In this document: piece by piece, positions 37,201-49,430 of the stretch
Numbering within the stretch: the stretch's first letter is position 1
Layout: every line of letters starts with the position of its first letter
NCBI GenBank assembly: GCA_932294295.1
Contig: OW028574.1
Span: 10,488,215-10,552,214, forward strand
DNA: 64,000 nucleotides
Direction of reading: 5' to 3'
Source: Alitta virens
Taxonomy: Eukaryota; Annelida; Polychaeta; Phyllodocida; Nereididae
Notes under the pieces: model-generated
What the model was told of the DNA's origin: nothing
The model's database searches: none
The model's input: only the letters and a program-made list of their open reading frames with translations
Position numbers and translations under genes: made by a program

Positions 37201-38700
37201 ATATGTGTCGGTGCTATACTAGGCCAGAAGCTTAGTGAGCTAAAACGACCAGCTGCTAGAGGAAAATGTAATGATGAGGTGGCTTAGGAGTTCACACCAT
37301 GTTACACATTTATCTCATGGTGATTTTTTTCATACTCAACAGCAAAGAAGATGCTCAGCCATGAAAGGTTGTGGACTGACCTTGTGGGCTGACTTTGTGG
37401 GGCTGACTTTGGCATTACCTGGCTGACTCTGGGCCAGTTGATGGCATGTTACCTGGACATATAAGTGCTCTTAACATGATAAAATTGGAACAAAAACAAT
37501 TCTGATTGTCCAAGCAAAACAAAGACAATATTAAAGATTTATTCAAGTCAACGAACTTGTTAATAAAATTGTTAAACACACTGATAATGACATTATTCAC
37601 ATTTATTGATTCAAAAGCTGTTGCAACGTTCATGGTGAAAAATGAACCATCTAATTGAATGTATGGAGGTTTTGCCAACAGTTGGGTTGCAGCCTTAGCC
37701 AACATCTGACATGAACACACATTATGATCTCATGTACACATGCTGTTTCTCCAATAAATAAATAACCAGTGTTTTTTCACAAAGTCAGCATTAGATATAT
37801 CAAGCCATTAGTTGCACATTGAAGCTGGCTACCGTAATTCACTTCAAGCTTGATTGCAAGGAGCAGAATCTGATGATTGTCACTAGATATTCTTGAAAGA
37901 AGAAAAAATCATTATGCTATCTGAACACTGGTCAGCTTTGCCCGAGCGATCTGCTGTTCACTTAATAAGCATATATCGTTATTATTTTTATCGGTTATTG
38001 ATTGTGGATGCTTGTTCACCGTCAGAGGACAAACCCTAGGCTGAATTGGTGCGAATCACTATGATGAGTTGGGGCAAAAATCGCCGATAACTCGTACGAT
38101 TTGAATTGTATGTGTATGCCAACTGCTGTAGTATAATCATAAACATAATTATGTAAATTAATTAACATTGGAAGTATTGCACTTTGACCAATTAAGATGA
38201 AAATCAAAGCATTCATGCTAAAGTGAATTGTTTGTTGCGTATCATTCAGTGACTTTGGGCAGCACTGTCCCGGAGTTATTGTCTGATGTGAGGAAGTGTT
38301 CCAGTATTGCACACTGGTATCGTCAGCTCATTGAATCAGGAAACCTAATTCTGGAGGAAACTTACTTCAGACACACCATTGGCATTGTTTTACTAGTGTA
38401 TGTTTATTTGACTGGGAAAACTAGCTATATGATCACGAACATAGGGGAGACGAAACATCATTGCCATTTGCATAAATTTACATAGTAATTGCTGCTGGCA
38501 CATTTTAATAGACGTTGAAATTGCAGCCCTCTTAGGCAAATTCTTGTCACTATAGAGGGTGGATTGATGAGGTGAGAGAGGAGTCCACCCATGTAACACA
38601 TTTACCCCATGGGTGGGATATTTTACTTCCCTCAGCATAGACACCGAGTACAAGGGACCACAAATGTAACATCTCATCTGAACGACATCCAGCTGGGATG
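34226..38700. other. Intergenic region upstream of the giant gene
   Basis: No ORF here has recognisable similarity, splice context or composition of a gene. The one local structure is an imperfect inverted repeat at 35339-35393 (TTTTATACCTCTCCC against GGGGAGGGGTGTAAAA), perhaps a MITE remnant. Enhancers for the giant gene could lie here, but nothing in the sequence identifies one. Confidence 0.5.
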
Positions 38701-38712
38701 GATTTTGTTCAT

Positions 38713-38713
<1 letters not shown>

Positions 38714-38759
<46 letters not shown>
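38714..38759. repeat. (GT)n microsatellite
   Basis: An uninterrupted run of about 22 GT dinucleotides lies next to the tRNA-derived SINE. Such tracts often form at the 3' end of SINE insertions. Confidence 0.9.
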
Positions 38760-38761
<2 letters not shown>

Positions 38762-38891
38762 TTATTATTTAACGCCTCATCAGCACCTGAGTGGGCTATG
38801 TAGAGGCTCTCTCATGAAGTGTGTCTGGGATTGAACCTAGGTTCTTCAAAAGAGCAGGCGAGCCTTCTACCACTAGAAGACCCAGCTTCCT
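38760..38891 (-). mobile_element. tRNA-derived SINE
   Basis: On the minus strand TAGTGGTAGAAGGCTCGCCT (A box, 38875-38856) is followed by GGTTCAATCCC (B box, around 38837-38827). The A-box region is close to tRNA-Gly/Glu 5' halves, but the anticodon arm does not fold and the 3' acceptor strand is missing. The body runs toward the (GT)n tract at 38714-38759. Confidence 0.6.
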
Positions 38892-40400
38892 TGATATATG
38901 TGAACAATCATGTTATTCAAGTGACATCATAAGAGAAGCTGAGAGCTTGTCTACAAGGAAAAAACGTAATTTGTCTTTTTCTTATAAAATTTCAGAATTG
39001 GTGTTTCATCTTGCCTATGCTTGTCCTAAGATGGAACATGAGTACAAAATATTTTATTTCTATATAACTAAATACTCATATTGTTTCAGATATCAAAACC
39101 TAATTTTTTTACATAATAGCACATACATTAATGCCATGCTAACAATTCGACTAACTAAGTAGGCTTTAAAAAAATTTTCATTTAAAAGAAGTTCAGTGGT
39201 TCATCTAGCCCTGGTCTCCCCTACTAGCCTAATGCACATAACAATGCACTGGTCCAACTCTCAGTTTCAGACAATAACATAATATTTCTGAGATTGCTTT
39301 ATTTTCTTAGAAGACCCACTTTTTCTGGACGATTTCTCATATTGGTGTAATTAAAATCATTTTATTCATATTCTTAGTTCTGTACTACAAAAAAAAAAGT
39401 GATTTCTTCACGTGGTTAGTTTTCACAACAGCTGCCTTTATTTTCTTTGTAAAACTACAAAATTTTTGCCTTAATCTGAAACAGATGTAGAGCAACATTA
39501 CTGCGCAAATTCAAAACCTCCTTGTTTCTTACGTAGGTGTGAAATCCGAGATATATGAGTTAATAAAACTTAACAACAAAAGAAAAGCCATCTGTTGATG
39601 ATATATCATCAATATCAACACAGGATGGCAAGAAAGACTTAACAGCCATGCGTTTAGCTTGTTATACAAATGCTTAATATATGTGAAATCAAATATCATT
39701 GTCATAAATTCAATTTATAGTGAGTAGTGTCCTGCCAAGGATTGAAAATTCAAAATTACTATCATAAATTCAATCATTGCAAATTTACAAACAAGCAAGA
39801 AAGTGGTACATAAATGTATCTTTGGTATCACACATGATCATTTACTTATAAAGGGTTTCTTCAGGACTCTTATGTGCTTTGAAATGATGAATCAGTGTAG
39901 TCTACTGGACAGCCCAACATGCGCCATAGTGAACCCGGAAATTTCATGTCCAAGGCATAAATTTCACAGTATCGGGGACAGGAAGGGTAATTTTAAATTT
40001 TACAATTAAGGTCTGATGATGAAGAAAAATAAATACGCACAGAAATTAATTTTGTTTTTCAATCTATACATTTTCTGCTTGACACCATATACTATGGTCT
40101 CATTTTCCTAAAACAGCTGTTCCATTTTTGTCTGCTTTGCCAACAATTTTGAGGCAAGTTACATTATTGGATTTATATACTTAATAATAATAATAAATTT
40201 TAATAATAATAATAAATTTATTTTATAGAGCGTACATCTATAAATACTCTGAACGCTGAACAATAAATAAAATACATGTATGTATGGAATATTGATTAAA
40301 AAGCTAAATAAATTAATGTAAATATACTATATAGAAGTCAGTCATAAAATTGTGTAAATAGAAATGTCTTCAGTTTATTCTTAAATATTATCATTAGGTC
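38892..40400. other. Gene-free stretch before the BEL element
   Basis: AT-rich, with two (AAT)n tracts near 40187-40217. A plus-strand frame at 38821-39162 merely continues from the SINE and is not a gene. I see nothing else. Confidence 0.5.
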
Positions 40401-40565
40401 TGTTAGAGCTGTGAGCTCTAAGACAGCTTTTTACAGCTTTTTTGTTCATCTCTTGTGTCTCTCCAATTTTCACCAACACGTTTCATATAACTGTGAAAAC
40501 TGCTATAAGCATTCAACAATATCTAGGCATTTGAAAGTCATTCCAGAGATAGCAGTTGCACTATA
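40401..40565 (+). repeat. Left LTR (recognisable part)
   Basis: About 165 bp starting TGTTAGAGC are repeated at 47678-47833 with few substitutions. The left copy carries a 10-bp duplication (AGCTTTTTAC) absent from the right. Similarity stops after GTTGCACTATA in both, so the true right border of the LTR is uncertain. No convincing primer-binding site or target duplication was found. Confidence 0.6.
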
Positions 40566-41084
40566 CACTTGTCTTTGATTGTAATACACCAAAACGGTTA
40601 GTAACTAATTTTCTATATATTAATTATATTTATTGGGTACTTGTTTCAAGTTGCATATAAAGTAGATAACTTATACACTGTTTTCAATGATTTACAGTGT
40701 CACGGATATATGGATATATGGATATATGGATAATGTGGACTTCATGAATATGTCTATGTATCAGTGGAAATAAATATGCATCCAGTAACACTTGATGGTG
40801 TTATAATTCTTAACAGCTACCAGATCTATGGCTGTTACAGTGACACTTTGTTCAACAAGTTGTGACATCTTTGAACATGAAAGTCAACTATGAAATGAAG
40901 TCAACTGTCTATATTTTCAAGTCAACTTTATGGAATCAAATCAACTTCCTGTGTTTATGACACCTTGTATCAATCAGTCAGCTTGACTGAACACATGGCA
41001 ACTTACATTGTATGTCTAGTCAATTTTATGAACTTGCTGTACACCATGCAATTTGAATATTTTCACTGATACTGTGCTGTAAAG

Positions 41085-43520
41085 ATGTCCACCATGTCCA
41101 GTACCCCTGATGTTTCCACCGTTGTCCAGCAACCACACAGCAATGATGAGGGACCTGAGAGGTCACAAGAAGTACTAGAAGTTAGCCAAGAGACCCATAC
41201 TGTTGGTGATAGGGAGGTCGTTCCTACTTCTATGGATGCTACAGCTGGAGACAAGGTTCCTGACAGCAACGAAGGTCATATTCAGAACAGTCCAGTTGAA
41301 CATGGAGCAGTGGGGACTTCACAAATGGACCATCAGAGGGAGTCAACAGACAACCAAGACGAGCAGGACAACACACAGAGGGCATCAGTTCAAGAAGAAT
41401 CAGTGAAACAGATAAGTGACAGATCTTGTAGGCCTAAGACTTTGACTGACAAAGGTAGACAATATGCCCAAAATCAGGCTGTCAATACTTTTAAGAACTC
41501 TGTCAAGTCATTGAAGTGTAAGAACACTCATGCATTGACATTAATGTCAAATGCTGAAACTGACATTTTACAATTGTATGACAGCAGAGACAATTTAGAG
41601 ACTGTTGCAAATGAACTTGCTGACTGTTACCATAACCTTGGAACTTTGGATAGAACACTTTTATCTGATTTTAAATCACAATTTGATGAATGTTCTTCAC
41701 GAAATGCTGCTACTATGTTTAGATTAACACAAGCCATTAGGGCTATTGAAGATTCTCAACAGTATCATCCTCGTGAATCAAATAATGATGCTACAAGTCA
41801 TAGAAGTAGAAGTAGCAAATCTAGTAAACATAGTAGGTCCACTAGGTCCAGTAGATCTAGTAGACATAGTGGGTTGTCAACAGCCTCAATGAAGGCTGAG
41901 GCAGCTGCAAAGGCAGCTGCATTGCGGGCTAAGTTGTAATTTCATGATGTAGAGAATGAACAACAAGCTCAATTGGCTAAAACTCGGCTGTTAAGAGACT
42001 TGGAGGTTGAAGAGGCAAAATTTGCAGCTATTAGCCAAGTTAAAGGTGGTAGTCTCTCTGCCATTGATGTAAATGTTATGTCCACTAATCAAGTTGTTTC
42101 TAGTGCTAAAATTGCAAGTAACACCAATGTTGTATCAGCTGCTAGCTTACCAAGAGTAACTACTTTGAATTCAAATGCCCATGAATTTATTCCAAAACGT
42201 AGTGCTACTCAAAATTCTTCTAAAATGCTAGACTCACAGCCTAGTTCTGTACCCCAAATTGTGAAGGAACAAACTTCAAATGTTGCTCCAAATTCATCCA
42301 ATACTTTTGTTTCAGATGTTGCCTCTGGCTTGAACAATCTTGTTGGGGCATTGAATGATTTTGTGAGCCTAAGCAGAGTTCCTGTTCCTGAACCTGGCAC
42401 CTTTGAAGGTAACCCAATCGAATACCCATGTTGGAGGAGTGCTCTGAGATTGTTGATTGAACGTAAAAATATTCCTCCTTCAGAGTATATTCATTACTTA
42501 AAAGGGTGTATTGGTGGCGCAGCAGAACGGTGTGTGGCAGGATTCCTTCAAATTCCTACAGAGGAATCTTTTAATGAGGCAATGAATTTAATTGATAGGA
42601 GATTTGGCAATCCCTTTGTAATAGCTCAAGCTTTTAAATCTAGGCTGCAAGAGTGGCCTAAAATAGCAGCTCGTGATAATGTTGGTTTACAAGAATTTAG
42701 CGAATTCTTGTGTCAATGCGAGGTCGCTGCCAGGTCCAACGAAAGCTTGCGAGTGCTTGATGATGACTTGTACAATAATGAATTGGTGCTGAAGCTCCCT
42801 GATTGGTTGTCGGCTAAATGGGCCAGAGAGGTCCACAAGGCTCGTGAACGCTTCAACAGTTTTCCCAAATTTGTAGAGTTTGTCAACTTCATTAGAAATG
42901 AAGCTGACATTGCCTGTGAGCCAATCATGATGTCCCGGTCAAAGTCGGCCAATTGGTCAAGTAAATCTGTCAAAATGGTTGGTAAAACCCTCAATACTGT
43001 GGCCCAATCTACTGTGGAGGAAAATACAGAGAAAAGTCTTTTCTGTGATAAAACAAATCATTATTTGGAACATTGCAGAAAACTTAAGTCAAAGACCTCA
43101 GATGAGAAAACTGCCTTTATTAAACAAAAAGGGCTTTGTTTCGGATGCTTGAAAGGAGGTCACATGTCTAAAGGTTGTAAAAGCAGGTTAAAATGTGATG
43201 TTTGTGGGAAAAGACATCCCACCGTGTTACATAATGATGAAATCAAAGACTCCACAGCTGGTGATAGCAAACCTGGTCACAAAACTGAGAGTCAAAGAGA
43301 TGCAACCAATAGGCATTTTTCAATGTTGACCCATAACCCTCGCACAAGTAAAATCACCATGATATTACCTGTGTACTTGTCACATGTGAACAATCCTCAT
43401 AGAGAAGTGCTTACCTATGCTCTGCTGGATACGCAGTCGGACACGTCATTTTTAAGTGAAGAGACAGCAGCTGATCTTGGTGTCGAAGGAATGGATACTA
43501 CATGTTATCTTTTAACTGAA
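41085..43520 (+). pseudogene. BEL/Pao gag and start of protease (broken)
   Basis: An in-frame stop (TAA, 41937-41939) splits this segment, with the frame unchanged on both sides. The N-terminal part is acidic, then Arg/Ser-rich (SRSSKSSKHSRSTRSSRSS), then Ala-rich helical (AEAAAKAAALRAKL). The second part has a DUF1759-like region (PEPGTFEGNPIEYPCWRSAL), a CCHC knuckle (CFGCLKGGHMSKGC) and a second Cys pair (CDVCGKRH). The DUF1758 protease follows with the active-site-like ALLDTQSDTSFL. The end of the protease is cut off by a LINE tail. Two-part Gag-Pol of this type is normal for BEL/Pao, but the stop codon is not. Confidence 0.8.
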
Positions 43521-43574
43521 TGACAAATGTATCTCTTATGATATTTTACATGTCAATAAAATCTATATATATTA
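43521..43574 (+). mobile_element. LINE 3' tail inserted into the BEL element
   Basis: This 54-bp piece begins TGACAAATGTATC and ends TGTCAATAAAATC(TATA)n. It matches the 3' ends of the LINE fragments at 4.8 kb and 31.7 kb. It interrupts the protease coding frame and brings its own stop codon at the first triplet. The reading frame on both sides is the same (the insert is a multiple of three). This is an extreme 5' truncation of a LINE, inserted after the BEL copy. Confidence 0.75.
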
Positions 43575-43586
43575 ATCCTCTCCACA

Positions 43587-45287
43587 ATGACAGCTGAAAA
43601 TGTGCCTTTTAAGACTGTCCGTATTGCGGGTCTTTCAGTGCGTGGTCGTGACAGTCAAAAGGCTGTCTATTTGCCCCCTTTGTACACAACAAACAACATT
43701 CCTGTGTGCACTGATAGTATCCCAACTCCTGATGTAGTTACTTCATGGCCATATCTTAGATCAGTTGCACAACATTTGATGCCAAAATCTGATTGCAACA
43801 TTGGTCTTCTCATTGGGTACAATTGCCCCCAAGCACTTGTACCTCGGGAAGTAGTAGCCCCAATTGGTAATGGTCCTTTTGGTCAAAAAACAGATTTAGG
43901 TTGGGGTATAGTTGGTCTGATTATTAATGTCACGGATTCTGTTACTAATGTTGGTGTTTCTCACCATGTGTGTTCTGTGGAGACTGGTTCTCATATTGTG
44001 TTGCGTACAGCTGCCAAGGAGCTTATTAGCCCAAATGATATTTTGCAATTCTTCAGTAGAGAGGAGATTGATAAGTCTGGTAAAAACTTCTCTCAAGATG
44101 AACTGAAGTTTCTGACCATTATGCAGGATGGAGTCAGAAAGCTTGATGATGGGCATTATGAGTTACCTTTGCCATTGTGTAATCCAGAGGAGTCTCCAAT
44201 ATACAATCGAACAGTGGCATTACACAGACTACAGGCCCTCACCAAGAAATTCAGCAAAGACCCACAGCATTATGAACACTACAAGACCTTCATGGAATCT
44301 TTGTTTGAAAAGGGTTATGCTGAGGAAGTACCTAAGTCCGAAATGACATCCAAGACAAAATCCTACTACTTGCCACATCATGGGGTCTACAGCTCATCCA
44401 AGCCCGGGTAGGTGAGAGTAGTTATGGATGGCAGTGCCAAGTACCAAAGCCAGTCATTAAATGATCAGCTACTTAAAGGACCTGATCTAATGAATACATT
44501 ACTTGGTGTCCTATGCCGCTTTCGCAAGGAAAACATTGCACTGACCTGTGATATTGAAGCCATGTATCAACAATTTAATGTTCCACTGGAGCAAAGAAAT
44601 TATTTGCGTTTTCTTTGGTTTGTTGATCATGATTACAGTACCCAACCCACAGACTATCGCAGCACTGTGCACTTGTTTGGGGCAGCAAGCAGTCCAGCAG
44701 TGGCAAATTTCGCTCTTAAAAAAGCTGCAGCAGACAACAAAAACAATTTCCGCACTTCCACAATTACATTCATACAGCGCAACTTCTCTGTAGACGACGG
44801 CCTAGCTTCAGTGTCGTCGGCAACAGAAGCAATTCAACTCATTCATGAAAGCATAAAACTTCTGTCTCAGTGTGGTTTGAAATTACAAAAATTTGTTTGT
44901 AACTCGAGACAGGTGTTAGGAAACATTGACAATGAGTTGAGAGCTAAGACATTTAATGACATAGATCTCAATCTAGATCCCTTAAGTGTTGAACGTGCTT
45001 TGGGTGTAAGTTGGTGTGTTGAAAATGACCAGCTCAAATTTCAAGTAATTGTGCAGCAAAGAGCAATGTCACGAAGAGGCATCTTGAGAACTGTTTGCAG
45101 CATTTTCGATCCTCTGGGTCTCTTTGCTCCGGTGGTTTTGAAGGGCAAGATGATCTTGCAGGCACTGTGTAAAGACCAACTCGGGTGGGATGATCCACTG
45201 CCTGACAGCATACGCAGTCAGTGGGAGATATGGCTACTGGTCTTATTTGAAGGACTTTGGAGTCGACCGATGCTTCAAGCCTGGTAA
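43587..45287 (+). pseudogene. BEL/Pao pol: end of protease and reverse transcriptase (broken)
   Basis: The first part (to 44411) includes IGLLIGYNCPQALVPREVV and KTDLGWGIVG, typical of the region between protease and RT in BEL/Pao. A TAG at 44409-44411 interrupts the frame at the start of the RT palm. The second part continues in the same frame with VVMDGSAKYQSQSLNDQLL, FRKENIALTCDIEAMYQQF and the catalytic FSVDDGLAS (a variant of YxDD). The frame is lost after LFEGLWSRPML near 45280. Confidence 0.85.
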
Positions 45288-45369
45288 CTGCGCAGAAATT
45301 AAGGTATATGAATTGCATAACTTCAGTGATGCTTGTTTCTCTGGCTATGTTTAATGTAGTTATCTCAGA

Positions 45370-47385
45370 TTGATTGATGTAGATGACAATGTGCACTGCA
45401 GTTTGGTGCTTGGAAAATCAAGGGTAGCTCCTTTGAAAACAATCACAATTCCTCGCTTAGAACTGATGGCTGCAGTCCTGTCTGCAGATGTGAGTCAGTT
45501 CCTTGAAAGAGAGCTAGACTATGATCAATTGAAGCAGTACTATTGGACTGACAGCAAAATTGTGATGGGTTTTATTGCTTCTAATTCTAAGCGGTTTCAT
45601 ACTTTTGTTGCCAACAGGGTGCAGCAGATCCGAGATGTGTCTTCAAGTGAGCAGTGGCAGCATGTGTCAGGTGAACAAAACCCAGCAGATCTAGCTTCAA
45701 GAGGGACCACGGGTGAGGAACTACTGCAGTCTTTCTGGTTTAGAGGTCCAGACTTCCTTTGGGATGCAAATCAACAGTGGACTACAGGTGAAGTGTTTGA
45801 GTTGGATCCTTCACACTCTGAGATCAAGAAATCTACTTGTCTGGCAACAGAGGTTTGTACTTCGCTTGATGGGAAGTTTCCACTCAAATATAGAAATTGG
45901 AATGATGTCAAGCGAGTACTGGCAATTTGTATTCGATTTGTGGACAACTTGAAGAGTAAAAGTAAAGGTCCAATTTATGTAGCTGATCTAGAGAAAGCAC
46001 AAAATATCTTGATCAGTCATTCTCAGTCCGAGTGTTTTGGTGATGCAATCAAGCAGCTCAAGTCTTCACAATCTGTGAGCAAGTCCAGTCGATTGAGTAA
46101 ACTTGATCCCTTCTTAGATCATCAGGGTGTCATTAGAGTAGGAGGCAGACTGCGTCGTTCAGATATGCCTTTTGAAAGGAAATATCCTGTCATTTTACCA
46201 AAATCACATATTGTCACCCGTCTGATTGTACAACATCATCATGAACTTGTTCAGCATCAGGGCAAAGGAATGACAGTGAACAGTGTCAGAGGTCAATTTT
46301 GGGTTCAAGGACTAAGTCAAATTGTTTCAAGATTGTTGTACAATTTTTATTCCTGCAGAAGACAGCGTAAGGTACCTCAAGATCAGAAGATGAGTGATTT
46401 GCCAATTGATCGAATTGAGTTGGTTTCTGCATTTACACATGTTGGAGTTGATCTCTTTGGCCCCTTCTACATTAAGGACAGACGGAAAGAGGTCAAACGC
46501 TATGGTGTTATGTTTACGTGCTTATCATCTCGTGCAGTTCATTTGGAAACTGCCAATTCATTAGACACAGATTCCTTCATCAATGCTCTAAGGAGGTTTT
46601 TGAGCATCAGAGGACCTATCCGTACTCTCAGATCTGACCAGGGTACAAACATCATTGGAGGGATCAATCAACTGCAGGCTGCTGGCAAAGAAATTGATGA
46701 TGAGCAGGTCAAGAGATTCCTTCTGGACAATGCCTGCGATTTTGTTCTGAATGTTCTCCATGCCAGCCATCAGGGAGGCGTATGGGAACGACAGATTCGT
46801 ACTGCCAGGTCTGTACTGAGCTCTCTCTTAGCCAACCAAGGTACACAGCTGGATGATGAGTGTCTGAGAACTTTAATGTGTGAGACAGCAAATATCATGA
46901 ATAGCAGACCACTCACTCTTGTCACCTTAAATGATCCAACTGCACCTGAACCAATCACACCCAATCACTCGCTTACTATGAAAAGCAACTTTGTAATGCC
47001 CCCACCTGGTGAATTCCAAGAAGCAGACAAATATGCATGGAAGAGATGGAAAAGGGTGCAATATTTGGCTGATTTGTTTTGGCGAAGATGGAGACATGAA
47101 TTCCTGACTCAGCAGCAGGAGAGAAAGAAGTGGATCAAAACTCCCCGCAACATGCAGAAGAATGACATTGTTCTTATTGTGGATGATTCACTGCCTAGAT
47201 GCCAATGGAAGCTGGGAAAGATAGTGGAGACTTATGCTGATGCTGATGGTTTGGTCAGAAAGGTAAAACTGCAGATTGGGGATCCTGCAGTGACTGCAGC
47301 TGGGAAGCAAAGGTCAAGTCCAAAGTTCTTGGAGAGACCAATTCACAAGTTGGTGTTGATTGTAGAGGGTGACTGTCCATTGTAG
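45370..47385 (+). pseudogene. BEL/Pao pol: RNase H, integrase, DUF5641
   Basis: An open frame of 671 codons in a different frame from the RT part. Order: RNase H-like region (IPRLELMAAVLSADV, YYWTDSKIVMGF), H2C2 zinc-binding region (HHHELVQHQGKGMT, then YNFYSCRRQR), integrase core (THVGVDLFGPF, LRSDQGTN, GGVWERQIRTARSVLSSLL: the D, D, E set) and a DUF5641-type C-terminus (YLADLFWRRWRHEFL, KNDIVLIVDD). In the zinc-binding part the first Cys of the usual C-x-x-C reads Phe, a likely decay change. The Met at 45370 is not a natural start, since BEL pol is one polyprotein. Confidence 0.85.
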
Positions 47386-47677
47386 ATATTATGGTTGTTT
47401 TGATCTGTAATTGTTGCATGTTTATGAATAAAGCCTATTGGTATGAAATTAACATGCATTTGTTGTTCTTCATTTGATATTGTCAGATTGCCTCTTGTAT
47501 ATTGTACATATTTATGACAGCTGTTTGCCAATTACACCACTTTTAAGTATTTTCCAAATTTAAATCATTTCATTTGATTGGGAAACTTTCATTTGGTGTT
47601 TAGCTCATGATCATTTATTGTTCCTCAGGATTGTGTAAGATCAAAATTTATATATGTTCCTTCATGGTGTTGGGGAG

Positions 47678-47833
47678 TGTTAGAGCTGTGAGCTTTAAGA
47701 CAGCTTTTTTGTTCGTCTCTTGTGTCTCTCCAATTTTCACCAACACGTTTCATATAACTGTGAAAACTGCTATAAGCATTCAACAATATCTAGGCATTTG
47801 AAAGTCATTCCAGAGATCGCAGTTGCACTATAT
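47678..47833 (+). repeat. Right LTR (recognisable part)
   Basis: This matches 40401-40565 and lies about 290 bp after the last pol stop codon, directly after a short purine tract. Beyond position 47833 the sequence no longer matches the left copy, so the right LTR may be truncated or replaced by the following tandem-repeat unit. Confidence 0.6.
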
Positions 47834-48116
47834 AGTCCAGTAGAATCATAGGTGAACAGTAACATGGAGTATGGCAGCAATTTTTTTGTTGATATTGGGT
47901 AATTTGAGGGTGCTGAATCCAAATCTGACGGGTGCCAGTTTGGCATCCTTGAGCATTTTAAGATATTCACAAAAACAGTTGCCATGGTGACACAAATTTG
48001 CATTTTCAATATTCAACAGAAAATTTGAATTAGCAAGATTTCTATAATCCATAGCTACAACTAATGTTATAAAATCAATAGCCAGAGATATAGGATTGCA
48101 AATACTGAAAAGACAT
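47834..48116. other. Sequence between BEL LTR and tandem repeat
   Basis: No ORF is supported. It contains GTTGCCATGG (47980-47990), the inverted form of CCATGGCAAC found in each unit of the tandem repeat that follows. It may therefore be one end of the element that carries the repeat. Confidence 0.4.
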
Positions 48117-49430
48117 TGGAGGTCAAAGGTCAAGGACACTGATGGAATCTACCAAATATGGATATTACACCAATTTTCTGTCATTTTAAGTATAACTTAT
48201 GTCACAGTATTCAACATGTGACAGAAAACCACACAAATGGCATATCATATGGAAGATTATGAAGAGTACTTTCTGATGACATTTTGTTTTTGGTATCCAT
48301 GGCAACCAAAATGCTGTTATAGCTGCCTAGTTACCAACGTATATTGCATTGAGGGAAGTGACATTTACCAGAAGAAAATGAAATAACTTTCCCATATTGT
48401 AAAATATTTTGTTCTAAATGAAAATTTTGATTAGTATTATGCTTATGACTTATTACAGGGTAATGGCCTAGGTGTCAAAGGTCAAGGTCCTCAATGGAAT
48501 TATGCCAAATATAGAAATTATGCCATCTGTCTCTCAGTTCAATGATATGCTACATCAAAACATTCACCATGTAACAGAAAACCACAAAAATGACAAATCA
48601 TATGAAAGATGATGAGGAGTACTTTCTGATAACACTTTGTTTTTGGTATCCATGGCAACCAAAATGTTGTTATGGCTGCCTAGTTACCAACGTATATAGC
48701 ACTGACGGAAATGACTTTTACCAGAAAAGTCAAATAACCCATTTGTAAAAGATTTTGCTTTAAGTAAAACATTTTAAACCGCATTATGTTTATGACTTTA
48801 TACAGGGTAATTACTTAGGTATCAAAGGTCAAGGTCCTCAATGGAATTATGCCAAATATAGAGATTATGCCATCTTTCTGTCAGTTCAATGATACATTAC
48901 ATCACAGATTTCACCAAGTAATAGAATACCACACAAGTGGCATATCATGTGAAAGATTATGAAGAGTGCCTTCTGATGACACTTTGTTTTTGGTATCCAT
49001 GGCAACCAAAATGTTGTTATGGCTGCCTAGTTACCAACGTATATAGCACTGAGGGAAATGACTTTTACCAGAAAAGTCAAATAACTTTACCCATTTGTAA
49101 AAGATTTTACTCTTAGTGAAAATTTTGAACAGTACTATGTTAATGATGTTATACAGGGTAATGACCTAGGTGTCAAAGGTCAAGGTCCTCAATGGATTAT
49201 GCCAAATATAGAAATTATGCCATCTTTCTGTCAGTTCGATGATATGTTACATCACAGATTTCACCGCGTAATAGAATACCACATATGGCATGTTGTATAA
49301 AAGCTAATGCCTTATTGGCTTTTTTTTTATGATCCCTTGTTTTTCGTATCCATGGCAACCAAAATGCTGCTAAGGCTGCCTATTTACCAACTTATACTAC
49401 ACTGAGGGAGCTAGAAAAAAATCAGATGTG
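48117..49430. repeat. Tandem repeat, unit about 350 bp, about four copies
   Basis: The phrase TATCCATGGCAACCAAAATG occurs near 48293, 48646, 48993 and (with one change) 49346, spacing 353, 347 and 353. Other shared words (GTCAAAGGTCAAGGTCCTCA, GCCAAATATAG) keep the same spacing. Units differ by roughly a tenth or more of their bases, so the array is not recent. It has no coding frame. Arrays like this often sit inside non-autonomous rolling-circle or other DNA transposons. Confidence 0.85.

Larger units (their letters stand above)
40401..47833 (+). mobile_element. BEL/Pao LTR retrotransposon, degenerate
   Basis: A complete set of BEL/Pao coding segments (Gag with DUF1759 and CCHC, DUF1758-type protease, RT, RNase H, H2C2 zinc-binding, integrase, DUF5641) lies between two direct repeats that start TGTTAGAGCTGTGAGCT (40401 and 47678). 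The second repeat is preceded by a purine tract (TGGGGAG), as expected of a polypurine primer site. The coding frame is broken by a TAA at 41937, a LINE tail insertion at 43521, a TAG at 44409 and a frame change near 45290-45370. The copy cannot make its proteins. The orientation is opposite to the giant gene. Confidence 0.85.
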
